Made by a program: the position numbers and the translations under genes. From NCBI GenBank assembly GCA_002440825.1, contig DJVH01000074.1, positions 21,087-85,086 on the forward strand: DNA of 64,000 nucleotides, written 5' to 3'. Within the stretch, counting starts at the first letter, position 1, and the number at the start of each line of letters is the position of its first letter. The notes beneath the pieces were generated by a model, which worked only from the letters and a program-made list of their open reading frames with translations, made no database searches and had not been told where the DNA came from. The stretch is from Bacteriovoracaceae bacterium UBA6261 (lineage in GTDB: Bacteria > Bdellovibrionota > Bacteriovoracia > Bacteriovoracales > Bacteriovoracaceae). Positions 35,230 to 43,711 of this stretch are shown piece by piece.

Positions 35230-37422
35230 ATGTACCAAAACTTAGATTTTTCTCATGAAAGAGATCTCACTGTTGATGACCTTGTAAGAAGGGTTGAAGC
35301 GTATTATCCCGACGCCAATTTTACAATGCTCAGAAAAGCTTATCTGTTTGCAGAGAAAGCACATGCAGGCCAGAAAAGAAGTTCAGGCGAAGATTACATC
35401 ATTCACCCGATGAATGTAGCGGCGACTCTCATCCGTCTGCATATGGATCTTGATACAATAATGGCCGGTCTTCTTCACGATGTGGTTGAGGATTGTGGGA
35501 TTTCTCCTCAAGAAATTGAAAAAGAATTTAATCAAGGTGTTGCTGATCTCGTTGTCGGCTTGACTAAAATTTCCAAAATCAAATTCAAATCAAAAGAAGA
35601 ATCGCAAATCGAAAACTTCCGCAAAATGGTTGTGGCGATGGCGAAAGATCTTCGCGTGATTATCGTTAAGCTTGCCGATCGTATGCATAACATGCGTACA
35701 CTTCAATATGTGTCGGATGAAAAGCAAAAAAAGATTGCCCAGGAAACGCTTGATATCTACGTCCCCTTGGCGTCCCGCCTGGGGATTAACTCAGTTAAGT
35801 CTGAACTCGAAGATTTGTGTCTTCGCTTTCTGAAACCTGAAATTTACTACCGTCTTGCTGAAAAAGTTTCGATGAAAAAATCGGAACGCGATACCTATAT
35901 CAGAGAAGTTATTTCCACGATCAAAGAAAAACTTCTGGAATATTCCCTTCACGCGGAAGTAAAGGGAAGACCAAAGCATTTTTACTCCATCTATAAAAAA
36001 ATGACTTCGCGTGGAGTGGATTTCGAACAAGTTCAGGACTTGCTGGCCTTCAGAATCATTGTTGGAAACATCACCGAATGTTATAAAGCACTGGGGATTA
36101 TTCACTCGTCTTTCACACCGATTCCCGGCCGTTTTAAAGATTACATCGCTATTCCCAAGGTAAACAACTATCAATCGCTGCACACGTCGGTTATTGGTCC
36201 GCGTGCGGAGAGAATCGAAATTCAGATCAGAACAACTGAGATGGATGAGGTTGCTGAAGCCGGGGTTGCGGCTCACTGGAAATATAAAGAAGGTCTTGCC
36301 GGTAAGTCAGCACCTAAGCTCGACTGGGTTCAGGAACTTCTTGAATACAATAAAAATTCAGACAACAACCGCGAATTCCTCGACGTTATTAAAAATGACA
36401 TCGATCTCGACGGTGTTTTTGTCTTCACTCCCAAGGGGGATGTGCGCGAATTGAAATACGGAGCGACTCCTCTGGATTTTGCCTACGAAATTCACACTGA
36501 AGTAGGGCACCATTGTGTAGGCGCCAAAGTTAACGGAAAAATCGTGCCTTTACGTCACATTTTGAAGTCAGGTGACTCTGTCGAAATCCTTACGAGTAAA
36601 ACGCAAGCTCCGACAAAAGACTGGTTGAACATCGCCAAGAGCTCGAAGGCCCGCTCTAAAATCAAGCAATGGCTGCTTAAAGTTGAACGCGATGAAAACA
36701 GAGAGCTGGGTCGCGATATTCTGGAGAAAGCTTTTAAACTTCTCGGAACTAATATCAAATCTCTTGTTAAGAAAAATGATTTCAAAGAATTTTTTGATGA
36801 AAGCCACATTATCGATGAAGAAGAACTTTGCGTGCTTGTGGGTTCTGGAAAGTATTCAGCAAAAGATGTCATCAGTGCAATCCCTGCATTGAGAGATATG
36901 GCTGAAAAGCAAGTCATCCCAGAGATCGAGGAAATTGAAAAATACTCAAGTGAGATGACGAAAAACGTCCGCAAAAAAACTCACGGTGATAACGCTGTTA
37001 TTGTCGATGGAATGAGTGACGTAATGGTCCGCATGGCCAAATGCTGCAACCCGATTCCGGGTGATACGATTGTGGGATTTATTACTCGCGGCCGCGGCAT
37101 TACTGTCCATAAAGGCGACTGTAATCGAGTGGACGCGGAAACTCTTCTTCGCACTATTAAAGTATCCTGGAATAAAGGATTCAATTTCACTCACCCTGTA
37201 AGTGTAAGAGTAATGACTCAGGATAAGCCGGGAATTCTTTCTCTGATTTCTAAAACCATCAACAATAGCGGTATTAACATCCGTTCTGCTATGGCGAAAT
37301 CAATGCCGGATAGAAAGGGAAGCTTTATCTTTGAAATTGAAGTTAAAGACTATTCTGAACTTTTAAAAACGATAAGCTCTATAGAAGCGCTGGAAGAAGT
37401 AATTTCAGTGACTCGCGTTTAA
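35230..37422 (+). CDS. Bifunctional (p)ppGpp synthetase/hydrolase, RelA/SpoT family
   Basis: Makes and degrades the stringent-response alarmone. 730 aa. Order: HD hydrolase domain (GQKRSSGEDYIIHP, then LLHDVVEDCG, and LADRMHNMRTL), synthetase domain (SRGVDFEQVQDLLAFRII and NYQSLHTSV), TGS (VFTPKGDVRELKYGATPLDF), zinc-finger/helical region with CCNPIPGD, and C-terminal ACT. Hydrolase residues are intact, so it is the bifunctional Rel/SpoT type rather than RelA. It lies 14 bases after gmk with a start ATG at 35230. Confidence 0.95.
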   Translation: MYQNLDFSHERDLTVDDLVRRVEAYYPDANFTMLRKAYLFAEKAHAGQKRSSGEDYIIHPMNVAATLIRLHMDLDTIMAGLLHDVVEDCGISPQEIEKEFNQGVADLVVGLTKISKIKFKSKEESQIENFRKMVVAMAKDLRVIIVKLADRMHNMRTLQYVSDEKQKKIAQETLDIYVPLASRLGINSVKSELEDLCLRFLKPEIYYRLAEKVSMKKSERDTYIREVISTIKEKLLEYSLHAEVKGRPKHFYSIYKKMTSRGVDFEQVQDLLAFRIIVGNITECYKALGIIHSSFTPIPGRFKDYIAIPKVNNYQSLHTSVIGPRAERIEIQIRTTEMDEVAEAGVAAHWKYKEGLAGKSAPKLDWVQELLEYNKNSDNNREFLDVIKNDIDLDGVFVFTPKGDVRELKYGATPLDFAYEIHTEVGHHCVGAKVNGKIVPLRHILKSGDSVEILTSKTQAPTKDWLNIAKSSKARSKIKQWLLKVERDENRELGRDILEKAFKLLGTNIKSLVKKNDFKEFFDESHIIDEEELCVLVGSGKYSAKDVISAIPALRDMAEKQVIPEIEEIEKYSSEMTKNVRKKTHGDNAVIVDGMSDVMVRMAKCCNPIPGDTIVGFITRGRGITVHKGDCNRVDAETLLRTIKVSWNKGFNFTHPVSVRVMTQDKPGILSLISKTINNSGINIRSAMAKSMPDRKGSFIFEIEVKDYSELLKTISSIEALEEVISVTRV

Positions 37423-38079
37423 TCAGTAAACATCCACCGGCGATTTTTGATCCCAGAACATCAGGAAAATCTTGGTGCGGATGAGCTTGAACGTTTCAAT
37501 ATAAAGAAGCTTGATGTTTCTCAAGTGAAGATAGCTGGAAGGAACGGCCGAGAAGAAAAATTCAAATTTGTCTTCTTCGCGAATAAGCGTATTGATAATC
37601 TGCTTAATACGCATGATGTGATAGTCGCTTGAGATGATGAGAATCTTGTTGAGGCCGCGATTGTTTCTTAAATACTTCAGAGTGGAAACGACATTCTCCA
37701 CAGTGTTACGGGCCGTATAATCTATTTCTATATGGTCATTTTGAGTAGCTTCAGGACTAATGGGATTCATCAATGTCTTTACTGAATTCTTTTCATATAC
37801 GCCGGAGATAAAAACATTCGGTTGTTTAAATTCCTGTGCTTTTTTAATAGCGTATTCAATTCGACCCGGTCCACCGGTAAAAACCACGATCAGGTCTGGT
37901 GGAGAGTTAACGAAAGTAGTCTTGGCGTTTTTCGTTTCGTTGCGGGCGTCTAATAAGAGAATCGAGCAGACAAACGAGTACGTCAGGAAAATAGAAAGCA
38001 GAACGATCAGCACCCCCTGGAGGTGCCGATACATTCTGGTTGTTTTAGATTCGAAGACGTACTTGCTTTTTAAAATCAT
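37423..38079 (-). CDS. DUF218 (ElyC/SanA/YdcF-like) membrane-anchored protein
   Basis: 218 aa. One N-terminal membrane helix (about residues 20-40) is followed by the DUF218 core: DLIVVFTGGPGRIEYAIKKA, FISGVYEK, TARNTVENV and ILIISSDYHIMR. ElyC and SanA of E. coli act in envelope integrity and polysaccharide handling; the reaction is not known. It ends flush against the convergent rel gene and follows ridA by 8 bases. Confidence 0.85.
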   Translation of the reverse strand: MILKSKYVFESKTTRMYRHLQGVLIVLLSIFLTYSFVCSILLLDARNETKNAKTTFVNSPPDLIVVFTGGPGRIEYAIKKAQEFKQPNVFISGVYEKNSVKTLMNPISPEATQNDHIEIDYTARNTVENVVSTLKYLRNNRGLNKILIISSDYHIMRIKQIINTLIREEDKFEFFFSAVPSSYLHLRNIKLLYIETFKLIRTKIFLMFWDQKSPVDVY

Positions 38080-38087
38080 TTTTTAGC

Positions 38088-38465
38088 TTATCGGGCTGCG
38101 ATTACTTCAATTTCTACCAGCGCACCTTTTGGAAGTTTTGAGACTTCAACAGTTGAGCGAGCAGGATAAGGTTCTTTAAAAAATTCTACATAAGCTTGGT
38201 TCACTTCGGCAAAGTTATTTAAATCTGTCAGAAAAATTGAGGTTTTTACGATGCTCTCGCGGGTCAGCCCCTGTGACGTCAAAAGACCGTCGATATTTTT
38301 CATGACTTGCTTAAGCTGCCCTGAAAACCCGTCAACAAGGTTTCCAGTCGCAGGATCAATGCCGATTTGTCCTGAAAAATAAAAAGTTCCGTTGATAGCT
38401 ACACCTTGAGAATATGTCCCTACTGCTGCCGGTGCTTTTTCAGTTTTCACAATGATCTTTTCCAT
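38088..38465 (-). CDS. ridA: RidA family enamine/imine deaminase
   Basis: 125 aa, the usual trimeric RidA subunit. Seen: AVGTYSQGVAINGTFYFSGQ, the substrate-loop region with ARSTVEVSKLPKGALVEIE, whose Arg binds the carboxylate in characterised RidA, and a C-terminal Glu-containing strand. It clears reactive enamines released by PLP enzymes. It follows maeB by 5 bases on the same strand. Confidence 0.92.
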   Translation of the reverse strand: MEKIIVKTEKAPAAVGTYSQGVAINGTFYFSGQIGIDPATGNLVDGFSGQLKQVMKNIDGLLTSQGLTRESIVKTSIFLTDLNNFAEVNQAYVEFFKEPYPARSTVEVSKLPKGALVEIEVIAAR

Positions 38466-38470
38466 AAAGA

Positions 38471-40810
38471 TTACTCCTTAGTGCTCAGTTTCTTATCAGA
38501 CAATAAAGCCGAAAGAACACACATGTTAACGATTTCTGTGACACTCGCAGTTCTTGGAATAATATTCGCTGAATTGTTCATCGGAAGAAGAATTGGTCCG
38601 ATGGCATTGGCGTTAGCCAGTTGAGCAAGAAGCTTGTAACTGATGTTGGCCGAATTCAATTCAGGGAAAATTAAAATATCAGTCGGAGCATCGAGAGTTG
38701 AGAAATTGAACAATTTATCAAGCAAGTTCTTGTTTACTGCTACGTCCGCCTGAACTTCACCGTCTACGATAAGGTTAGGGTAGCGCGTTTTAGTAAGCTG
38801 AACAGCACGTTTTACTTTCTTGGCTTTTTCATGGTCGTTTGAACCGAAGTTTGAGTAAGAAAGGAAGGCAATGCGCGGTTCGCGCTTCATGAGTTTTCTG
38901 AACAATTCAGCTGTACCTGCAGCGATTTCGCAAAGCTGCTCTTCATTTGGTTCAATCTGAACAGCGCAATCTGCAAAGAACAGAACGCGGTTCTTGAAAG
39001 TCATAATGAAGATACCAGCTGCAGATTTTTTTTCCTGCGTGCCGATAACATGCATGAGTGGAGGAAAACAGTCAGCGTAGTTCAGAGTCGGACCAGTGAT
39101 AACCGCGTCTGCCAGTCCGTGCTTCACCATCATCGAACCAAAATAATTCTGGTGACTCATCAGTTCTTCAGCATGGTAAATCGAGATACCGCTTCTCTGT
39201 CTTTCTTTAGAATACATGCGAACGAAGTCTTCAAACTTCTCATGCTTTCTTGGATTAATTGTTTTGACTTCGTCTTTAAGTTTTTCAAGACCAAGCAGAT
39301 CCATTTTTTTGTGAATGGCCTTCTTTCTACCAAGAAGAATTGGTTCAACTTTATCTTCTTCAACAAGCTGTTTAACCGCTTGAAGAATGCGGGTGTTTGT
39401 TCCTTCTGCAAAGACAACTTTAACTTTGTTGCCTCTTTTTGCCACGTAAGTTCCAAGACGGTCTCTCAGAGATTTCATGAACTGAGCTGTGTTGCCCATT
39501 CTTCCTTCAAGCGCGCGAGCGTAAGCAGAAAGATCATCAATATTTACTCTCGCTACACCAGAGTCCATCGCCGCTTTGGCAACAGCTGGAGTCACACGTG
39601 TAAGAACGCGAGGGTCAAATGGTTTTGGGATCAGGTAATTGACACCAAATTTGAAATCTTCTCCGCCGTAAGCAAGTTTAACTTCTTCTGGAACTTCTTC
39701 TTTTGCCAGTTCAGCAAGGGCCTTAACAGCTGCAAGCTTCATCTGCATGTTGATCTTTTTCGCGCGAACATCGAGAGCTCCGCGGAAGATGAAAGGGAAG
39801 CCGAGAACGTTGTTAACCTGGTTAGGATAATCTGAGCGTCCTGTGGCCATGATGGCATCAGAGCGAACAGCTTCAACTTCGTGCGGGTAAACTTCAGGAT
39901 CCGGGTTTGCCATGGCAAAGATGATTGGATTTTTTGCCATGCTGGCAACCATTTCTCCGTTAACTACACCGCGGGCAGATAGACCTACGAAGCAGTCACA
40001 ACCTTTCATAGCATCGGCAAGAGTTCTTGCACTTGTTTCAACTGCAAATTCTTCTTTGTACTTGTTCATCCCTTTCGTACGGCCTTTGTAAATCGCTCCG
40101 TTCGAATCGCACATGATCAGGTTTTCTTTTGGAAGACCTAGTTCAAAGAAAAGTTTTGAAACTGAAATCGCTGCAGCCCCTGCCCCCGAGACAGCAACTT
40201 TTGTTTTTTTAATGTCACGGCCTGTGACCTCGATAGCATTCAAGAAAGCAGCAGTCGCAATGATCGCTGTTCCGTGCTGGTCATCGTGGAAAACAGGAAT
40301 GTTCATTTTTTCAATGAGCTGAGTTTCGATTTCAAAACACTCTGGTGCTTTGATATCTTCCAGGTTCACACCACCAAATGTCGGCTCAAGAGCAGACACG
40401 ATGTTGACCATTCCTTCAACTGTTGATTCATTCACTTCGATGTCGAATACATCGATATCTGCAAATCGCTTGAAGAGAAGCCCTTTACCTTCCATAACTG
40501 GTTTCCCAGCGATGGCACCGATATTTCCTAAACCTAAGACAGCTGTGCCGTTTGAAATAACAGCGACCAGGTTTCCTTTAGCGGTGTACTTGTAAGCGAG
40601 TTCTGGATCTTTAGCGATTTCAAGACAAGGCCATGCTACTCCGGGAGAGTACGCCTTGCTGAGATCCATTGAGGTGAGAGTGGGTTTCGTTGAAATAACT
40701 TCAATTTTCCCCGGGCGGCCTTCTGAGTGATAGTCGAGGGCCTGTTGTGTTTTTTCGTCTAAGACATCATTTCGATCTTTGTGATCATTTCGTTGATTAC
40801 TCACGGTCAA
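38471..40810 (-). CDS. maeB: NADP-dependent malic enzyme with phosphotransacetylase-like domain (MaeB)
   Basis: Decarboxylates malate to pyruvate with NADP. 779 aa, the long MaeB form. N-terminal malic enzyme with SPGVAWPCLEIA, LGLGNIGAIAGKPVMEGK, the metal/substrate segment VFHDDQHGTAI and Rossmann SGAGAAAISVSK. The C-terminal about 330 residues (from RGNKVKVVFAEG) form the phosphate-acetyltransferase-like domain, which is usually regulatory and senses acetyl-CoA in MaeB. Followed by ridA and a DUF218 gene in one operon. Supplies NADPH and pyruvate. Confidence 0.95.
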   Translation of the reverse strand: MTVSNQRNDHKDRNDVLDEKTQQALDYHSEGRPGKIEVISTKPTLTSMDLSKAYSPGVAWPCLEIAKDPELAYKYTAKGNLVAVISNGTAVLGLGNIGAIAGKPVMEGKGLLFKRFADIDVFDIEVNESTVEGMVNIVSALEPTFGGVNLEDIKAPECFEIETQLIEKMNIPVFHDDQHGTAIIATAAFLNAIEVTGRDIKKTKVAVSGAGAAAISVSKLFFELGLPKENLIMCDSNGAIYKGRTKGMNKYKEEFAVETSARTLADAMKGCDCFVGLSARGVVNGEMVASMAKNPIIFAMANPDPEVYPHEVEAVRSDAIMATGRSDYPNQVNNVLGFPFIFRGALDVRAKKINMQMKLAAVKALAELAKEEVPEEVKLAYGGEDFKFGVNYLIPKPFDPRVLTRVTPAVAKAAMDSGVARVNIDDLSAYARALEGRMGNTAQFMKSLRDRLGTYVAKRGNKVKVVFAEGTNTRILQAVKQLVEEDKVEPILLGRKKAIHKKMDLLGLEKLKDEVKTINPRKHEKFEDFVRMYSKERQRSGISIYHAEELMSHQNYFGSMMVKHGLADAVITGPTLNYADCFPPLMHVIGTQEKKSAAGIFIMTFKNRVLFFADCAVQIEPNEEQLCEIAAGTAELFRKLMKREPRIAFLSYSNFGSNDHEKAKKVKRAVQLTKTRYPNLIVDGEVQADVAVNKNLLDKLFNFSTLDAPTDILIFPELNSANISYKLLAQLANANAIGPILLPMNNSANIIPRTASVTEIVNMCVLSALLSDKKLSTKE

Positions 40811-40872
40811 TTCCTTGGTTAATTAGAATGTAAAACGACCGTGATAGGTTAGGTGATTCTCCCCCAAAAGGG

Positions 40873-40913
40873 AAGCAAATTGCCCGGATTTATGGCAGGA
40901 TGAAGCCGGGCAA
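40873..40913 (-). terminator. Candidate terminator hairpin after the outer-membrane barrel gene
   Basis: A perfect 8-bp inverted repeat, TTGCCCGG (40880-40887) and CCGGGCAA (40906-40913), with an 18-base loop, lies between the barrel gene and maeB. The T run on the minus-strand exit side is short, so strength is uncertain. Confidence 0.45.
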
Positions 40914-40927
40914 CATTTAGACTTTGC

Positions 40928-41818
40928 TTAGAATTTAAGACCTATCCCCAGATAAGCGATATTCGCCTTGTAGGCAGAGCTGGAATTGTTGGAAGAATTG
41001 CTTGATACGCTGTATTTCCCAGTGAGAGAGAAGTATTGCGGGAAAGAGTAAATAAAACCTGCATCAGCGGTTGTTAATTCCTGATATTCCTTTTCAGTGA
41101 CGGTTTTATTGCGGACAGTTTTTGAAACGGTTCTTCCTGAATACGTTGAACGCGCATAGCTTGCATCAACAAAAACTTCCCATGTGTCATCGGGAGTATA
41201 GCTAAGCAACAGGCTTGGACCAAAAGAATTGTTGCTGTAGTAAGAATCGGCAGAGCTGTTGTGCTGAAATGTCAGGTCGGGAACGAGGAGAAAATCTTTG
41301 GCGATGGTCTGCTCCAGTCCCATGGAAAGACCAAGAATTTTATCTTTTCTTCCTTCGATCTTGGAATAATTTCTGAAATTTCCGGAAATTGAGAAATAAC
41401 CCATGGTTTTACTTTTGACAAAATCATGCGTGAAGTTGGCGGCCATGCGAAGGCCACTGTTGTCGCTTGTGGTATCTGTCGAGACTACAGGGGTTCCATT
41501 GTAGACCTGTTTATACACCCCGATGGTGTAGTCACTGCTTTTAGAAGCTTTGTACTGAAGGCTTAAATCTGTCGTGTAATTATCGTTCTCATTCTGCTTG
41601 CTGTATTTTTCCATTTTGCCTTTTAACTTCAATTTCCATTCGTCGCTTTTTGCCTGGAAATAGCCGCTGAGAATGGAATAGTCGTCAGTGATCGGATCTG
41701 TGTTTGTTAAATTGACGTTGTTAGTGAAAGCTTTTTGGGCATCACCTTTAAGGGAGAAATCCCAGGCGTGAGCCGTGCTGAGGCTCAAAAATCCTGTGAT
41801 CAGTACTATTTTTTTCAT
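40928..41818 (-). CDS. Outer-membrane beta-barrel protein of unknown function
   Basis: 296 aa from the ATG at 41818 (AGGA site); a TTG and ATG a few codons upstream are less likely. A signal peptide ends STAHA. The mature part is a run of alternating amphipathic strands (for instance WKLKLKGKMEKYSKQ, YTTDLSLQYKAS, YTIGVYKQVYNG) and ends with a terminal Phe (LGIGLKF), the barrel-insertion signal. About 12-14 strands by eye. It lies 27 bases after the DUF3106-like gene on the same strand, so it is probably part of the ECF-sigma operon. No pore specificity can be read. Confidence 0.78.
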   Translation of the reverse strand: MKKIVLITGFLSLSTAHAWDFSLKGDAQKAFTNNVNLTNTDPITDDYSILSGYFQAKSDEWKLKLKGKMEKYSKQNENDNYTTDLSLQYKASKSSDYTIGVYKQVYNGTPVVSTDTTSDNSGLRMAANFTHDFVKSKTMGYFSISGNFRNYSKIEGRKDKILGLSMGLEQTIAKDFLLVPDLTFQHNSSADSYYSNNSFGPSLLLSYTPDDTWEVFVDASYARSTYSGRTVSKTVRNKTVTEKEYQELTTADAGFIYSFPQYFSLTGKYSVSSNSSNNSSSAYKANIAYLGIGLKF

Positions 41819-41845
41819 GAACATCCTATTCAATTGAATTTAAAT

Positions 41846-42391
41846 TTAGCGCCGTCCAGTGCGATCATCGCGTCGGTCTTCTCGTCTTTCATCCCGACGG
41901 TCCTCTCGGCGTTCTTCTCGTCTTTCCTCGCGTCTTTCTTCCCGACGTTCTTCCCGTCTTTCATCACGACGTTCTTCCCGTTTCTCTTCTCGCTTCTCTT
42001 CCCGTCGTTCTTCTTTTCTTTCTTTTAAAGCGTCTTTGATTTTATTCAAACGATCTTCACGCTCTTCTGGTTTTAACTTTTTCAGTTCTTCAAAGCGCTG
42101 CTTGATCATCTCCTGTTTTTCCGGTGGCAGTTGCTTGAATTTTGCATAAGCTTCCCGGATTTTTTCTTTTCTTTCCGGAGGCAACTTTCTGAATTCTTCA
42201 TATCTTTCTTTCAGCATTTTTTTCTGATCAGAAGAAAGAGATGACCATTCTTTGTATCGGTCTCGCAAAGCTTGTTTTTCAGAAGGAGAAAGCTTTTCCC
42301 ACTGTGCTTTATTCTTGTCCAGATTTTCATCTGCAAAAGATTTATGAAGAGGGCTTACTAAAATTATAACTGCAAATAACAACGCTTTCAT
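41846..42391 (-). CDS. Exported DUF3106-like protein with Arg/Glu/Asp-rich tail
   Basis: 181 aa with a signal peptide (to about KSFA, residue 20). Residues about 34-105 are four 18-residue helical repeats of the form L-x-P-E-x-K-x-x-I-K-x-x-Y/F-x-x-x-K, like DUF3106 proteins. The last about 55 residues are almost only Arg, Glu and Asp (RREER and RREDRR units). The same tail type occurs in the exported protein encoded at 43712-44452. Its start overlaps the preceding gene's stop (ATGA). A nucleic-acid, polyanion or cell-wall contact is possible but unproven. Confidence 0.75.
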   Translation of the reverse strand: MKALLFAVIILVSPLHKSFADENLDKNKAQWEKLSPSEKQALRDRYKEWSSLSSDQKKMLKERYEEFRKLPPERKEKIREAYAKFKQLPPEKQEMIKQRFEELKKLKPEEREDRLNKIKDALKERKEERREEKREEKREERRDERREERREERREERREERREDRRDERREDRRDDRTGRR

Positions 42392-42612
42392 TGTTTTTTC
42401 TCCGGAGCTTTTTCCTTCGTTTTTTCTTTTTCTGACAGAGGAAGTGGTGACACTTGCGCATTGGAAACAAAGGCAACTTCTTCCTTCAACATTTCCATAC
42501 TCTGGAAGAATTCGAGGTTCTTGATTATTTCATCGTCATTGTTGGCGGCAACGGCCGGCAGAACAAATAAGGAGACGATTAAGATTTTTGTCAACATGAG
42601 TCTGAATCCCAT
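42388..42612 (-). CDS. Small exported protein in the ECF-sigma operon
   Basis: About 74 aa from the ATG at 42612 (another ATG at 42597 is possible); the frame runs further up into the previous gene, where a start is unlikely. A signal peptide (LTKILIVSLFVLPAVAA) precedes an acidic helical segment (DDEIIKNLEFFQSMEMLKEE) and a Lys/Glu/Pro tail. No family recognised. It overlaps the DUF3106-like start by four bases. Confidence 0.6.
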   Translation of the reverse strand: MGFRLMLTKILIVSLFVLPAVAANNDDEIIKNLEFFQSMEMLKEEVAFVSNAQVSPLPLSEKEKTKEKAPEKKQ

Positions 42613-42625
42613 TAATACTCTTTTT

Positions 42626-42961
42626 TTATTTTTGGCCGTTAATTCTTGCCCAATCCGCGTCGGAGAGTTGCGAAGCATCTGCCATCAATTCAATTTCATT
42701 GTAATTCAAAATCATTTCTGGCGCTTCACTGATTATTGCCGATCCTGGTTGTGATGGTGGATTTTTATTGATCATCACGACCATGACAACAGCAACAGTC
42801 AAGGCAAGTGCGCCGGAAAGTTTCCAGACTGCAATAATGCTTTTGTCTTCGTTCTTCATATATTGTGAAGAGTAAGCAAGTATTTTTTTATCAACCGATG
42901 AAGATGGTTCAGTCTGAGTTTTCAAAGCAAGCCAGGAATAAAAAGAATTTTTTGTTTTCAT
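42626..42961 (-). CDS. Probable anti-sigma factor, single-pass membrane protein
   Basis: 111 aa. An N-terminal cytoplasmic part of about 45 residues, one membrane helix (about 47-65, with ALALTVAVVMVVMI) and a short outside tail with Pro and acidic residues. No zinc-binding H-x3-C-x2-C motif is seen, so it is not a classic ZAS anti-sigma. The position after the sigma gene with ATGA overlap and the topology support the role; it also resembles the DUF3619-type proteins I recall beside sigma factor and DUF3106 genes in beta- and gammaproteobacteria. Confidence 0.6.
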   Translation of the reverse strand: MKTKNSFYSWLALKTQTEPSSSVDKKILAYSSQYMKNEDKSIIAVWKLSGALALTVAVVMVVMINKNPPSQPGSAIISEAPEMILNYNEIELMADASQLSDADWARINGQK

Positions 42962-43566
42962 AAATGGCCTCCGCGTTTAAAACACGCGGTCAGTTTTTCT
43001 TTGCATCTGAAGAGGATTGATTTGATGGCACCAATACCTGCGCCTGTCAGTTCAGAAATCTCCTGATTCGATAATTCAGATTGAATATGAAGAAAAACTA
43101 TTTCGCGTTGATCTTCCGGAAGCTCCTTTATACAAGCTTCCAGTTGCTTCTTTGTGACTTTGCTGAGAAAAATTTCTTCCTGTGAATCGAGGGCAGAAGC
43201 GTAAAGTTCTTCACCAGTTTCTTCCGAATGAAGCGATTCAAATGAATTGCTGATCCGGTGATCTACTGATCGCCAATAATCATGAAGAGTATTTTTGGCT
43301 ATCGTCCAGATCCAGGTCTTTACTTTACTCTCAAATTTAAAGGTGCTGTTTTTTGTGACGACCTTTATGAAAGTTTCTTGTAATAATTCTTCGGCTGTAC
43401 TCGAGTTTACCAATCCACTTAGATAAGAATGCACAGGTATTCGATATCTCGAATAGAGTATTTCAAAGGCATTGTTATCATTAGCTTGAATCAGTTTCAT
43501 CAAATCCTCGTCACTCATATTGACGTATTTCGATGAAAAAAGTTTCGCAAAAATTTTTGAGGACAT
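42958..43566 (-). CDS. ECF-type RNA polymerase sigma factor
   Basis: 202 aa with only sigma-2 and sigma-4 regions. Region 2 is seen in NAFEILYSRYRIPVHSYL, AEELLQETFIKVV and KVKTWIWTIAKNTLHDYWR; region 4 in IKELPEDQREIVFLHIQS and LSNQEISELTGAGIGAIKS, where the helix-turn-helix lies. It heads the operon sigma, anti-sigma, small exported protein, DUF3106-like protein, outer-membrane barrel. Divergent from the second tail protein, whose promoter resembles sigma-E sites, so this factor may drive it. Confidence 0.93.
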   Translation of the reverse strand: MSSKIFAKLFSSKYVNMSDEDLMKLIQANDNNAFEILYSRYRIPVHSYLSGLVNSSTAEELLQETFIKVVTKNSTFKFESKVKTWIWTIAKNTLHDYWRSVDHRISNSFESLHSEETGEELYASALDSQEEIFLSKVTKKQLEACIKELPEDQREIVFLHIQSELSNQEISELTGAGIGAIKSILFRCKEKLTACFKRGGHL

Positions 43567-43614
43567 GCTAACATCTTAAAATTCCAGCGAATAAAAAGAA
43601 AGTTCAAAAACTCT

Positions 43615-43642
43615 GAAACTTTCTTCCCCCCTTGCCGTCAAA
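43615..43642 (+). promoter_or_regulatory. Sigma-E-like promoter for the divergent tail-protein gene
   Basis: GAAACTT (43615-43621), a 16-base spacer and TCAAA (43638-43642) differ from the sigma-E type GGAACTT-N16-TCAAA at one base. A mirror GAACTT (43605-43600, minus strand) forms a 9-bp inverted repeat with it (43596-43625) and faces the sigma gene, although a matching minus-strand -10 is not seen. Confidence 0.6.
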
Positions 43643-43711
43643 GACTTTGAATGGCCCTTCGGGGGTTGTTTTTAAGTGTTACAGCGAGAACCTCACTATA
43701 TAGGAGATATT

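Noticed and set aside
41859..42149. A Ser/Arg-repeat protein on the plus strand opposite the DUF3106-like gene.
   Set aside because: The repeat is simply the complement of the ERRE/DRR-encoding repeats; no signal peptide or ribosome site.
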